A stretch of 13,173 nt of DNA. It comes from CBDCWA01 sp046048295 (lineage in GTDB: Bacteria; Pseudomonadota; Alphaproteobacteria; Rhizobiales; Hyphomicrobiaceae). The stretch covers positions 1 through 13,173 of the forward strand of contig JBJOGJ010000100.1 in assembly GCA_046048295.1 (NCBI GenBank), given 5' to 3'. Of the stretch, positions 7,083 to 13,173 are shown piece after piece. A model generated the notes under the pieces. That model saw nothing but the letters and a program-made list of their open reading frames with translations, was not told the origin of the DNA and ran no database searches. The first letter of the stretch is position 1. Every line of letters begins with the position of its first letter. Position numbers and translations under genes: made by a program.

Positions 7083-9131
7083 GTGGATTTCGTCGCGACA
7101 CTGACCGCGTTCTTCGAGGCAAACCCTGTAATTGCCGTTGCAATTGTCTTTCTGATCGCTCTGACTGAAGCCCTGATAATCATCGGCCTGTTTGTTCCAA
7201 GCACTGCGGTGATCCTCGGCGCCGGAGCGCTTGTCGGCATGGGAAAGCTTGCCTTGTGGCCGGTGTTCCTTGCTGCCTGGATTGGCGCTGTATTTGGCGA
7301 TGCGATTTCCTACTGGGTCGGACGAGTTTACGGGAGCAGCCTGAAGGCCCTTTGGCCTTTGCGGCGCTATCCCAAACTGGTCAACCAGGGCGAAGCCTTT
7401 TTCGAGCAGCACGGCATGAAAAGCATCGCCATTGGGCGTTTTATACCTGCCGTGAAAGCCATCATACCAGGCATTGCCGGAATAATGGGTATGGACAATG
7501 CCCGCTTCACGCTCATCAACGGCAGTTCTGCTGCAGTCTGGGCGGCAGCACATCTAATACCTGGGATAATGATTGGAGCCGGGTTGTCGTTCGCCAATCA
7601 TATCAGCCCTCGGCTTCTCGAACTGCTCGGTGTCGTTCTTATTTTAATCGCCGCCGCAATTTGGATTACACGCATCTTCGCCTTATGGCTCGGGGCCCGG
7701 TTACAGAAAGGGCTGACACGCATTTCCAATCGAGCGCAAAAAAGTAGCAGTAACCTTTTGCGCGGGTTCGGCAGGGCCATTGATCCAGGGAGCGCACATG
7801 GCCCGCCGACGCTGGTTTGGGGAACACTCTTACTGTTCGCTGCGGTAGCACTTGCAAGCACGATCGAGGCAATGCTGAGCAGTAGCCATGGCTTCGCCAT
7901 GGACCACGCGCTGAGCCACATGCTTCAGTCCCTGCGGACCGGGCCAGGCGATCAGCTCATGATCGCGATAACGATGCTCTCTGATGCCTTCGTGCTCTAT
8001 GGCGTGGCATTGGTCCTGCTGGGGATCCTCCTCTGGCGGTCCCGATTTCTCGAAGCCGGAATCGTGACCATTGCTTTCCTGGCGACCATTACCTTCGTGC
8101 CGTTGGCAAAGCTCCTGTTTCACAGGGAGCGGCCGGGAAATTTTGGCACGGGCCCCGATATGTTCAGCTTCCCAAGCGGCCATGCTGCGCTTGCAACGGT
8201 AGTCCTGGGACTGCTCGTCGTCGTCTCGTCGCGCAGTGCCGGTCCGCGCCTCAAGGCCAGTCTCTATGCGTTGCTCGCAACCTTCGTGGTACTGACTGGA
8301 ATCTCCAGGATCTATCTGGTCGCTGACTGGCCATCGGACATTCTTGCCGGAATAGCGTTCGGTGTGGCGCTCACTTCGATTGCCGCACTTGCCCTGCCAA
8401 ATGAAAGCGTCGAAGATCGTCCGTCCGGCGGAGCGATCCTGCTACCAACCCTGATTTGTTTCGTCTGCCTCAGCGCCACCCACCTGTATCTCAATTTCGC
8501 TCAAACATCTGAAAGATATGAGCGCGCGTCACGCGTTGCCATGACCGCACTGCAACCGTCGGCGTGGCTGGAGAATGGATACTTGCGAATGCCCGGCGCG
8601 CGCTCGGACTTCCAAGGCGAACCACACGAACGTTTCACCATGCAGTTGTCGGCAAGTGCCGATGATACGAGACGTCGCCTCGAAGCTGACGGATGGAAAG
8701 CATGGATTGATGTCGCGCTTACGGATCAGCTACGGTACTTGAGTGTCGAGGGCAGCACTGCCGACTTGCCGCCGCTACCGATTCAGCACGACGGATGGCC
8801 CGCGACAGCCACGTTCTCGAAACAGGTACCCGGGCATGAATCGGAGCGATTTGTCATTCGGATGTGGAGATCACACAACTTCACCCTGCGGGATACGCAA
8901 GCACGCAAGCAACAGCAGGTAGCCGAGAATCCGATCTATCTCGTAGCTGTCGATAGGGAGCGATTGGCTCGGCCCTATCGAATAATCACTATCGCGAACG
9001 ATGTCCCGATCGGCATGCCTACTGCTTTCGAACTGATGAAACCAATCATCGAGGGAGCAGAGATCTTCGAGCGTCGAGACTATCAGGCCCCCGGCGGTTC
9101 GAAGTTCCCCATATTGCTCGTGGCTCGCTGA
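7083..9131 (+). CDS. DedA-PAP2-LssY fusion membrane protein
   Basis: This 682-residue polytopic inner-membrane protein joins three known domains. Residues about 10-205 are a DedA/VTT transporter-like domain (EALIIIGLFVPSTAVILGAG, GDAISYWVGR, GRFIPAVKAIIPGIAG). DedA proteins are implicated in lipid-carrier flipping and membrane homeostasis. Residues about 245-440 are a PAP2 lipid phosphatase with K343-x6-R350-P and PSGH (364-367). Its third motif reads SRIYLVADWPSD, with D415 where the nucleophilic histidine is normally found. Residues about 470-682 match the soluble LssY C-terminal domain (LPPLPIQHDGWPATATFSK, WRSHNFTLRD). About ten or more membrane helices precede it. The GTG at 7083 has GGGGGAG 7 nt upstream. 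In-frame ATGs at 7026 and 7065 lie in the preceding terminator or lack a site. The domain order is that of Legionella LssY-like proteins. Whether the phosphatase is active is uncertain. Confidence 0.85.
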   Translation: MDFVATLTAFFEANPVIAVAIVFLIALTEALIIIGLFVPSTAVILGAGALVGMGKLALWPVFLAAWIGAVFGDAISYWVGRVYGSSLKALWPLRRYPKLVNQGEAFFEQHGMKSIAIGRFIPAVKAIIPGIAGIMGMDNARFTLINGSSAAVWAAAHLIPGIMIGAGLSFANHISPRLLELLGVVLILIAAAIWITRIFALWLGARLQKGLTRISNRAQKSSSNLLRGFGRAIDPGSAHGPPTLVWGTLLLFAAVALASTIEAMLSSSHGFAMDHALSHMLQSLRTGPGDQLMIAITMLSDAFVLYGVALVLLGILLWRSRFLEAGIVTIAFLATITFVPLAKLLFHRERPGNFGTGPDMFSFPSGHAALATVVLGLLVVVSSRSAGPRLKASLYALLATFVVLTGISRIYLVADWPSDILAGIAFGVALTSIAALALPNESVEDRPSGGAILLPTLICFVCLSATHLYLNFAQTSERYERASRVAMTALQPSAWLENGYLRMPGARSDFQGEPHERFTMQLSASADDTRRRLEADGWKAWIDVALTDQLRYLSVEGSTADLPPLPIQHDGWPATATFSKQVPGHESERFVIRMWRSHNFTLRDTQARKQQQVAENPIYLVAVDRERLARPYRIITIANDVPIGMPTAFELMKPIIEGAEIFERRDYQAPGGSKFPILLVAR

Positions 9132-9170
9132 AACGAAATCCGCCAGATGCAGTATCTTGTCGCCAAGCTT

Positions 9171-9926
9171 CTATCTCTTTTGCTGTGCCCTCTGCCAAGC
9201 CTCTTCGAAGCGCTCTAGATGAATTTCCACGCCGCGTTCCTCGCCTGGAAAGCTCATGACCATGTTCTTGTGACGCGCCATCTGCCGAAGAAGTCCGAGA
9301 GTGATGTCATCCGGATCCATCCCAAGCCGGTTGCCGCCCTTGCGCGAGAGCGACGCAATCTGGCCTTGGGTGATCAACTCGCCGTCCATGTAGACCGAAA
9401 ACATGCCCCGCTTCGGCATCCCCCGACGATCGATATCAATTGCGGCGTTGCTGCCTTCGCGAGGTTCAAGCCTCAGCACAGTCGGCCGCGCGCTGCCCAC
9501 GCCACGCTGTTCCAGTACGCACACCTTATCGCACTGCAGTGTCCAGGCGCCGAATGTAGTTGTCTGCGGACGGCCCGCGGTTCCCTCTTTGAGAAAACGC
9601 CCTGCGACCCAGCCTTGATTGCCTTGATATTCCACCTTGCACCAGCGGGCCCGTGCGCTGCGGATACGTTCGGCCTCCGTCATCGCCTGCCATTGACGGA
9701 ACGTGGGTATGCCTGTGCAGCCCAGGTTCTTCAGTCCCTTTGCATCGTATGGAATACGCAAGATGGTCTTGCTGCGCGCACTGGCTTCGGTGTGCATGTT
9801 GAGCGCATCGTCGGATCGCACTCCGGTTACGTCCCAGACATCGGGACCACTCGCCTCGGCCATGACGCTGACCGATCCCCAGAATGCGGCGAATACAAGA
9901 GAAATGATGATCGTGCACGCTTTCAT
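9171..9926 (-). CDS. Secreted SH3-domain protein with an unassigned C-terminal domain
   Basis: The 251-residue product has a signal peptide (MKACTIIISLVFAAFWGSVS, cleavage near VMA-EA). A bacterial SH3b domain spans about residues 30-113 (VWDVTGVRSDDALNMHTEAS to GWVAGRFL), with a family-typical insertion containing C70 and C96. SH3b domains often bind cell-wall peptides. Residues about 122-245 form a second domain opening with FGAWTLQCDKVCVLEQ (C132, C136). This recalls the opening of invasion-associated IalB or DUF1176-type periplasmic proteins, but I cannot assign it firmly. The ATG at 9926 is chosen because GAGGGACGG lies just upstream and the signal peptide begins there; a longer frame to 9986 is less likely. 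The gene converges on the LssY-like gene with a 39-bp gap and no obvious terminator hairpin. A role at the envelope is inferred from export and SH3 content. Confidence 0.72.
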   Translation of the reverse strand: MKACTIIISLVFAAFWGSVSVMAEASGPDVWDVTGVRSDDALNMHTEASARSKTILRIPYDAKGLKNLGCTGIPTFRQWQAMTEAERIRSARARWCKVEYQGNQGWVAGRFLKEGTAGRPQTTTFGAWTLQCDKVCVLEQRGVGSARPTVLRLEPREGSNAAIDIDRRGMPKRGMFSVYMDGELITQGQIASLSRKGGNRLGMDPDDITLGLLRQMARHKNMVMSFPGEERGVEIHLERFEEAWQRAQQKR

Positions 9927-9986
9927 TTGTCCGTCCCTCGTCTCGCTTCCGCAAGGCGGTTTTGCTGATCCAGTCAATCGTTGCAC

Positions 9987-10578
9987 ATTATGAGCAATCC
10001 TAGTGAGACGGTGTGAATATGGTCAATATTTGAAAGGCCCCAAGAGTTACCGACGCCATCAGCAAGCCACTGCGGAACACCGAATTGGAGCAAGGCGGGT
10101 GGACGGGTATCAACGAGACCTTGCGACCATGCCACATGCGGTCGAAGGTGACACGTGCCGATGGCCTAACCAACTAGACGACTGCTTCGACTGAGCTGCG
10201 ACCAGAACCCCATGCTAGGTTGTCATAGTCCGCAATATGGGGAACTGCGGTCGACGCAAAGTGCCGGTGACCAGGGCTTTTCTTCGATGGCTACGACTTC
10301 CGAATTTTTCTGCGCCGCGCTCGACGACGTCCCGCACGTGGTGCAACTGCTCAGGGCCGCTCAGGGTCAATCGCGAAGAAGGCTGATTGTCGGCTTTCTG
10401 GCCCAACCGGCCATCACTCCCGGCTGATCTGATCACATGAACGTCGAGACGGCAATCGCTTCACGTTGCCGACGGTCGAAGTCGCCCAATCACCGGACAT
10501 CATCGGCAGCCTTGGCCCTATCGGCAATGCCGGTCGGGCCGAGGGCAGCTTGTGGGATAACTCGTTGATTTTCAGCAA
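9987..10578. other. About 590 bp without a supported gene
   Basis: Two plus-strand frames (10003-10194 and 10212-10427) have no recognisable domain, no ribosome site and no supporting composition. A tandem near-duplicate (GCTCAGGGCC then GCTCAGGGTC, about 10349-10368) and a small inverted repeat TGATC-T-GATCA (10425-10435) are visible and may be chance. The stretch lies between the envelope block and the nuclease/partition genes, so it may be a junction or decayed gene. The upstream region of the SH3 gene is at its left end, with TTGACC near 10028 on the minus strand as a possible -35. Confidence 0.4.
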
Positions 10579-12078
10579 TTAGTTCCCGTCGCTTTGGCGT
10601 TTCAACATTCGCCAAATTTCCACCATCGCCTTCGTATCAAGCGCACAGTACGCCAACAAACCCGCACGCAGCTTCGCCGTTTCGTCCGCTGTTATCTCCC
10701 CTGTCACCATCTCATTCCACCGCGTCGTCGCCGTAGCGCCTTCCTGGATCTCGAGCGCCTTGTAGGAGAGCTTCGGCACCAGCACGGGAAGAATAGCCTT
10801 GATCGACGTCCGCCCGCGAAAATCAGGATGCACGTAGGCCTGACTCGAGAACACGTCCATCAAGTCGACGATCCGGTCGTTCAAGTCTGCCAGAAATCGC
10901 GACGCGGCCGGATTGCGCGCTGCCAGCTTGTCGTTGACGCCTTTCTCGAACGTCTTGTTCCAGGTGATGATCGAGCCCGATGCCGGCATGGCATGGCGCA
11001 ATGCTTCGAGTAGAGGCTCGTCAGGACAGGATGGCTCGGTGTGCAGAAACTCGTGATGCTGCATTGGTGCACCGGGCGCGTCGATCACGTCCAGCGAGAA
11101 CTGGAACGGGATGTGATGGAAGGGACCGTAGCCGGGATACCGCGGGATCGCCGCCGGATAGGTCTCGTAGTCGAGAAAGGCCAGCGGATACGAAAGCCCG
11201 TCAAGGAACTCGGCGATTGCTACATCATCAACGGATGCCCTGCCCGATCTGGCCGCCCGAACCTGGTTCGCCTGAGCCTCACTCAGCTCGAAGTCGCCTG
11301 GCACGTTCTCGATGGCGAGTATGCCGGCGTCGATCAACGCGGCAAGCTTCTTCTTCGACATGCCGATGCGCGTGATGTCGTGCACGCTGGTGGCCGGCAC
11401 ATTCGGATTGGTGTGCGCGAAGGTCGTGCAGTGCGCGTTGCGGCCCTTATAGATGCAGTTGCAGGGCGCCGGCAGCGGTGCCGTCCGTTCGAGGATCGCG
11501 TGCGCCGTCTCCATTTCTAATGCGACGGCATCCTGTATGCCAGCGACTGTATCGGTGAAATCTTCGATGGCGAACAGCTGATCAATATCCAGCTCTGTCC
11601 CCCGGATATAAGCACCTTTGAGGCGCACGATGAAGAGCCGGCCGATCGGAACCCCTTGCTGCCGCAGGACCTCGGCCTGGAACGCGAGGTCATGAGCGTA
11701 GAGCTCGTTCTTGCTCTTCTTGCCGTCACCATCCGTCGACGCTTTCACCTCGTACAGATCGTAGACGTCGGTCGCGATGTTCCATTGCAGGATGTCGCAC
11801 GCCGTGGTGTACCGCTCAGTTTCAAACACCGGCTGATAGAGAACCAGGTGTCGTTCAGCGATCAGCCGCGCGGTTGTCGCCGCATCGCCACGGTCGATGA
11901 TCGCGCCACCAGGAAAGAGCTCCCGCGCCAAGACATCGACATCGTTTCCCGTTTCGAGAAGCGCCAGATCGAAAGCCGACAGCGGTTCGGCATGATAGAT
12001 CTCCGGCACATGTACCTTCAGCCAGGCGTTGTGCGGGCATTCGCGGTAGATCAGGAAATCGGTCTTGCTGAGCTTCAT
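10579..12078 (-). CDS. DUF2779-type dual nuclease: Cas4-like PD-(D/E)XK domain plus DEDDy exonuclease
   Basis: The 499-residue product joins two predicted nucleases. The N-terminal half looks like a RecB/Cas4-type PD-(D/E)XK nuclease: LSKTDFLIYRECPHNAW (C14) opens it, D95 in TACDILQWN and E110-V-K112 give the D...ExK active site, and C206, C208 and C217 (CNCIYKGRNAHC) with C14 make a likely 4Fe-4S site as in Cas4/AddB. The C-terminal half is a DnaQ-like RNase H fold: D303-Y-E305 (FLDYETYP), ITWNKTFE with E378, IVDLMDVF (D405/D408) and YCALD (Y477...D481), a DEDDy pattern. It probably degrades nucleic acid; the substrate is unknown. The ATG at 12078 starts right at the conserved MKLSKTDF, although no strong ribosome site precedes it. 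A GTG at 12120 would add 14 residues. It follows the RHH gene by 60 bp and may share its transcript. Confidence 0.82.
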   Translation of the reverse strand: MKLSKTDFLIYRECPHNAWLKVHVPEIYHAEPLSAFDLALLETGNDVDVLARELFPGGAIIDRGDAATTARLIAERHLVLYQPVFETERYTTACDILQWNIATDVYDLYEVKASTDGDGKKSKNELYAHDLAFQAEVLRQQGVPIGRLFIVRLKGAYIRGTELDIDQLFAIEDFTDTVAGIQDAVALEMETAHAILERTAPLPAPCNCIYKGRNAHCTTFAHTNPNVPATSVHDITRIGMSKKKLAALIDAGILAIENVPGDFELSEAQANQVRAARSGRASVDDVAIAEFLDGLSYPLAFLDYETYPAAIPRYPGYGPFHHIPFQFSLDVIDAPGAPMQHHEFLHTEPSCPDEPLLEALRHAMPASGSIITWNKTFEKGVNDKLAARNPAASRFLADLNDRIVDLMDVFSSQAYVHPDFRGRTSIKAILPVLVPKLSYKALEIQEGATATTRWNEMVTGEITADETAKLRAGLLAYCALDTKAMVEIWRMLKRQSDGN

Positions 12079-12085
12079 AGTGACG

Positions 12086-12102
12086 CCCGAAAGTTTATCG
12101 GG
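12086..12102 (-). promoter_or_regulatory. Inverted repeat upstream of the dual-nuclease gene
   Basis: CCCGA (12086-12090) and TCGGG (12098-12102) are complementary arms around a 7-nt spacer, 7 bp before the ATG at 12078. On the minus strand TTGTGC, 17 bp, and GATAAA form a weak promoter-like pair ending inside this repeat. It could be an operator or an mRNA stem near the start codon. Its core, CCGAA...TTTATCGG, resembles the repeat upstream of parA. Confidence 0.35.
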
Positions 12103-12138
12103 ATGTCGCAATCCTAGCACAAATCAAATTCTTGGCGG

Positions 12139-12435
12139 CTACCGCCGGGCGCCAGCTTTGGCCTTCCACTCCTGGAGGATGATCTCGAGCATCGCCGCCA
12201 TGCCAATGCCCCGCTCCGCAGCGAGCGCGAAGATTTCGTCTCGAAAGTCGGGCTTGACCTTTAAATTGAACTGCACCGTTCGTCCCGTCGCCCGAAGACG
12301 CCGGCCGTCCATCTCCCGCGACTTGCCGCCCTTCGGCAGCTGACCGGTCTCGGAAAGTGCCTTCAGCCGTTGCCAGGGATCGAGGCTTTCAGGCGCCTGC
12401 TTCTGTGCCGCCCTTGGCTTTGATTTCATCGTCAT
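12139..12435 (-). CDS. Ribbon-helix-helix DNA-binding protein, probable ParA partner
   Basis: This 98-residue basic protein has a disordered first half (to about residue 48). A ribbon-helix-helix domain then follows: strand TVQFNLKVK (about 53-61), helix DFRDEIFALAAERG and helix MAAMLEIILQEWKAKAG. Small RHH proteins of this type pair with ParA ATPases as the centromere-binding and autorepressing partner (for example ParG, and ParB of Agrobacterium plasmid pTAR). The ATG overlaps the parA stop in an ATGA arrangement (12432-12435), so translation is coupled. A second ATG two codons later (12429) is also possible. Its DNA target is unknown, but the inverted repeats upstream of parA and of the nuclease gene are candidates. 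An antitoxin role is the main alternative, though no toxin gene of the usual type is next to it. Confidence 0.75.
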   Translation of the reverse strand: MTMKSKPRAAQKQAPESLDPWQRLKALSETGQLPKGGKSREMDGRRLRATGRTVQFNLKVKPDFRDEIFALAAERGIGMAAMLEIILQEWKAKAGARR

Positions 12436-13148
12436 GATGCAGCCTTTCGTGCCGCTGCCTTGTTGTGCTTCCGCTTCCCGGTTGCTAGTTCCTCGATGTC
12501 CGACCAGAGCGCCGCGATCTCTTTGGCCACCGCGCCGCGTGGCTCGTATTCCGCTGCCGTCAGCCCGCTCAACATCGCCCGACTATGCGATGGCCGGCTT
12601 TCAATCTCCTGCTCTAGGACCTCACCATGAGCAGAGAGAAACGCACGAGCCCCTTCATTCATGGTCTTGTCCGCAAACGTTTGCGTCAGCACGAACACGA
12701 ACGGCTTTGCCAGCCGGTTGCAAAGGGCGACCACCGGCAGAATGCCATCGACATCCATTGCACTGGCCCGCGCCGGAATGACCACCAGGTTCGCGAGATT
12801 GATTGCATCCTCGATCTTGGGTAGGAGCGCCGCGGGCGTGTCGATGATCACCCAGATCTTTTCCGACTTGGGCTCAATCGGCTTGTCCGCTTCGATCAGA
12901 AGGAGCGGCTCGTCATCCTCGGCCTCGACGCGCAGCTGATACCAGCGCGCGAGCGACTGCTGCGGATCGGCATCGACGAGCGCGACATCCCTGCCCTTCC
13001 GGCTTGCTTCGACTGCAAGTGCTGCGGCCAATGTGGTCTTCCCCGTTCCACCTTGTCCCCCGTCAGCATTCACGAGACGTTTTGAAGCGAATCGGGAGTG
13101 GAGGATTTTGAGATCATCGTAGCCGTAAAGGAGCGAAGATGAGATCAA
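12432..13148 (-). CDS. parA: ParA-family ATPase with an altered deviant Walker A motif
   Basis: ParA proteins move or position DNA by ATP-dependent cycling on the nucleoid. The motifs are Walker A GQGGTGKTT (residues 31-39), Walker A' LVDADPQQSLARW (57-69), and Walker B VIIDTPAA (100-107). The tail is lysine-rich (KRKHNKAAARK). Residues 40-220 read as a normal small ParA. Two things are odd. The signature lysine before GG is Q32, and the usual N-terminal strand (xxIAVANQK) is not recognisable. The start is uncertain: TTG at 13148 gives 238 residues, but that region carries inverted repeats and looks regulatory. GTG at 13073 gives 213 residues but leaves only four residues before GGQGG. Neither has a good ribosome site. 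The 5' end may have been altered by deletion or recombination, so partition activity is not assured. It is translationally coupled to the RHH gene. Confidence 0.75.
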   Translation of the reverse strand: MISSSLLYGYDDLKILHSRFASKRLVNADGGQGGTGKTTLAAALAVEASRKGRDVALVDADPQQSLARWYQLRVEAEDDEPLLLIEADKPIEPKSEKIWVIIDTPAALLPKIEDAINLANLVVIPARASAMDVDGILPVVALCNRLAKPFVFVLTQTFADKTMNEGARAFLSAHGEVLEQEIESRPSHSRAMLSGLTAAEYEPRGAVAKEIAALWSDIEELATGKRKHNKAAARKAAS

Positions 13149-13153
13149 AATCC
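13103..13153. repeat. Long imperfect inverted repeat at the 5' end of parA
   Basis: GGATTTTGAGATCATC (13103-13118) and GATGAGATCAAAATCC (13138-13153) are reverse complements at 14 of 16 positions, separated by 19 bp. Such symmetry within coding sequence is unusual, which suggests an operator or partition site and argues that parA translation starts downstream of it. Confidence 0.55.
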
Positions 13154-13154
13154 G

Positions 13155-13171
13155 GGCCGATAAGTTCGGCC
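13155..13171. promoter_or_regulatory. Perfect short inverted repeat upstream of parA
   Basis: GGCCGA (13155-13160) and TCGGCC (13166-13171) flank TAAGT. It lies directly beyond the longer repeat at 13103-13153 at the edge of the window. Placement suggests an operator for autoregulation by ParA or the RHH protein, or a partition site. The window ends here, so further copies cannot be assessed. Confidence 0.4.
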
Positions 13172-13173
13172 GA

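Noticed and set aside
6466..7143. Minus-strand 225-codon frame across the OmpA-like 3' end
   Set aside because: It overlaps the OmpA C-terminal domain and the terminator, and has no domain of its own.
9219..9968. Plus-strand 249-codon frame opposite the SH3 protein gene
   Set aside because: Shadow frame; the minus strand encodes a signal peptide and an SH3b domain.
10349..10435. Tandem GCTCAGGG copies and TGATC-T-GATCA as functional repeats
   Set aside because: Too short and only two copies; expected by chance in this composition.
1..13173. CRISPR array, tRNA or rRNA genes
   Set aside because: No regularly spaced repeat-spacer series, cloverleaf-like sequence or rRNA signature was seen on either strand by eye.

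Overview
The window is GC-rich DNA from an alphaproteobacterium, most likely a member of the Rhizobiales. This rests on codon use, on promoter-like elements of the TTGAC-N17-CTA type, and on the protein families present; I could not run a database search. It looks like an accessory region or large replicon in which mobile-element debris flanks a block of cell-envelope genes.

Left part (1-2122): the outer end of an IS21-type insertion sequence, with two copies of a terminal repeat, butts against the 3' half of a DNA methyltransferase gene. The methyltransferase keeps its SAM-binding motif but has lost its catalytic half. After about 340 bp of probable debris comes a small, apparently intact tyrosine recombinase on the minus strand. 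About 460 bp without a convincing gene follows, holding a good minus-strand promoter.

Middle (2123-9926): an envelope block. Two overlapping plus-strand genes encode unrecognised membrane-anchored proteins: a coiled-coil protein with a six-cysteine C-terminal domain, and a TPR-like helical-repeat protein. They are followed by a small secreted beta/gamma-crystallin-like protein (minus), a periplasmic protein with five tandem two-cysteine modules joined to an OmpA peptidoglycan-binding domain (plus), a DedA-PAP2-LssY fusion membrane protein (plus), and a secreted SH3-domain protein (minus). Clear terminators lie at 4716-4737 and 7002-7038. Every product here is predicted to be exported or membrane-bound, so a role in envelope stability or cell-surface stress is plausible but unproven.

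Right part (9987-13173): about 590 bp with no gene I can support, then a minus-strand set read from the right edge: a ParA-type ATPase, an overlapping ribbon-helix-helix protein, and a DUF2779-type protein that combines a Cas4-like PD-(D/E)XK nuclease with a DEDDy exonuclease. ParA plus RHH resembles a plasmid partition or maintenance pair. The ParA lacks the signature lysine of its deviant Walker A motif. Related short inverted repeats lie upstream of parA and of the nuclease gene. This nuclease/partition set is the most system-like part of the window.
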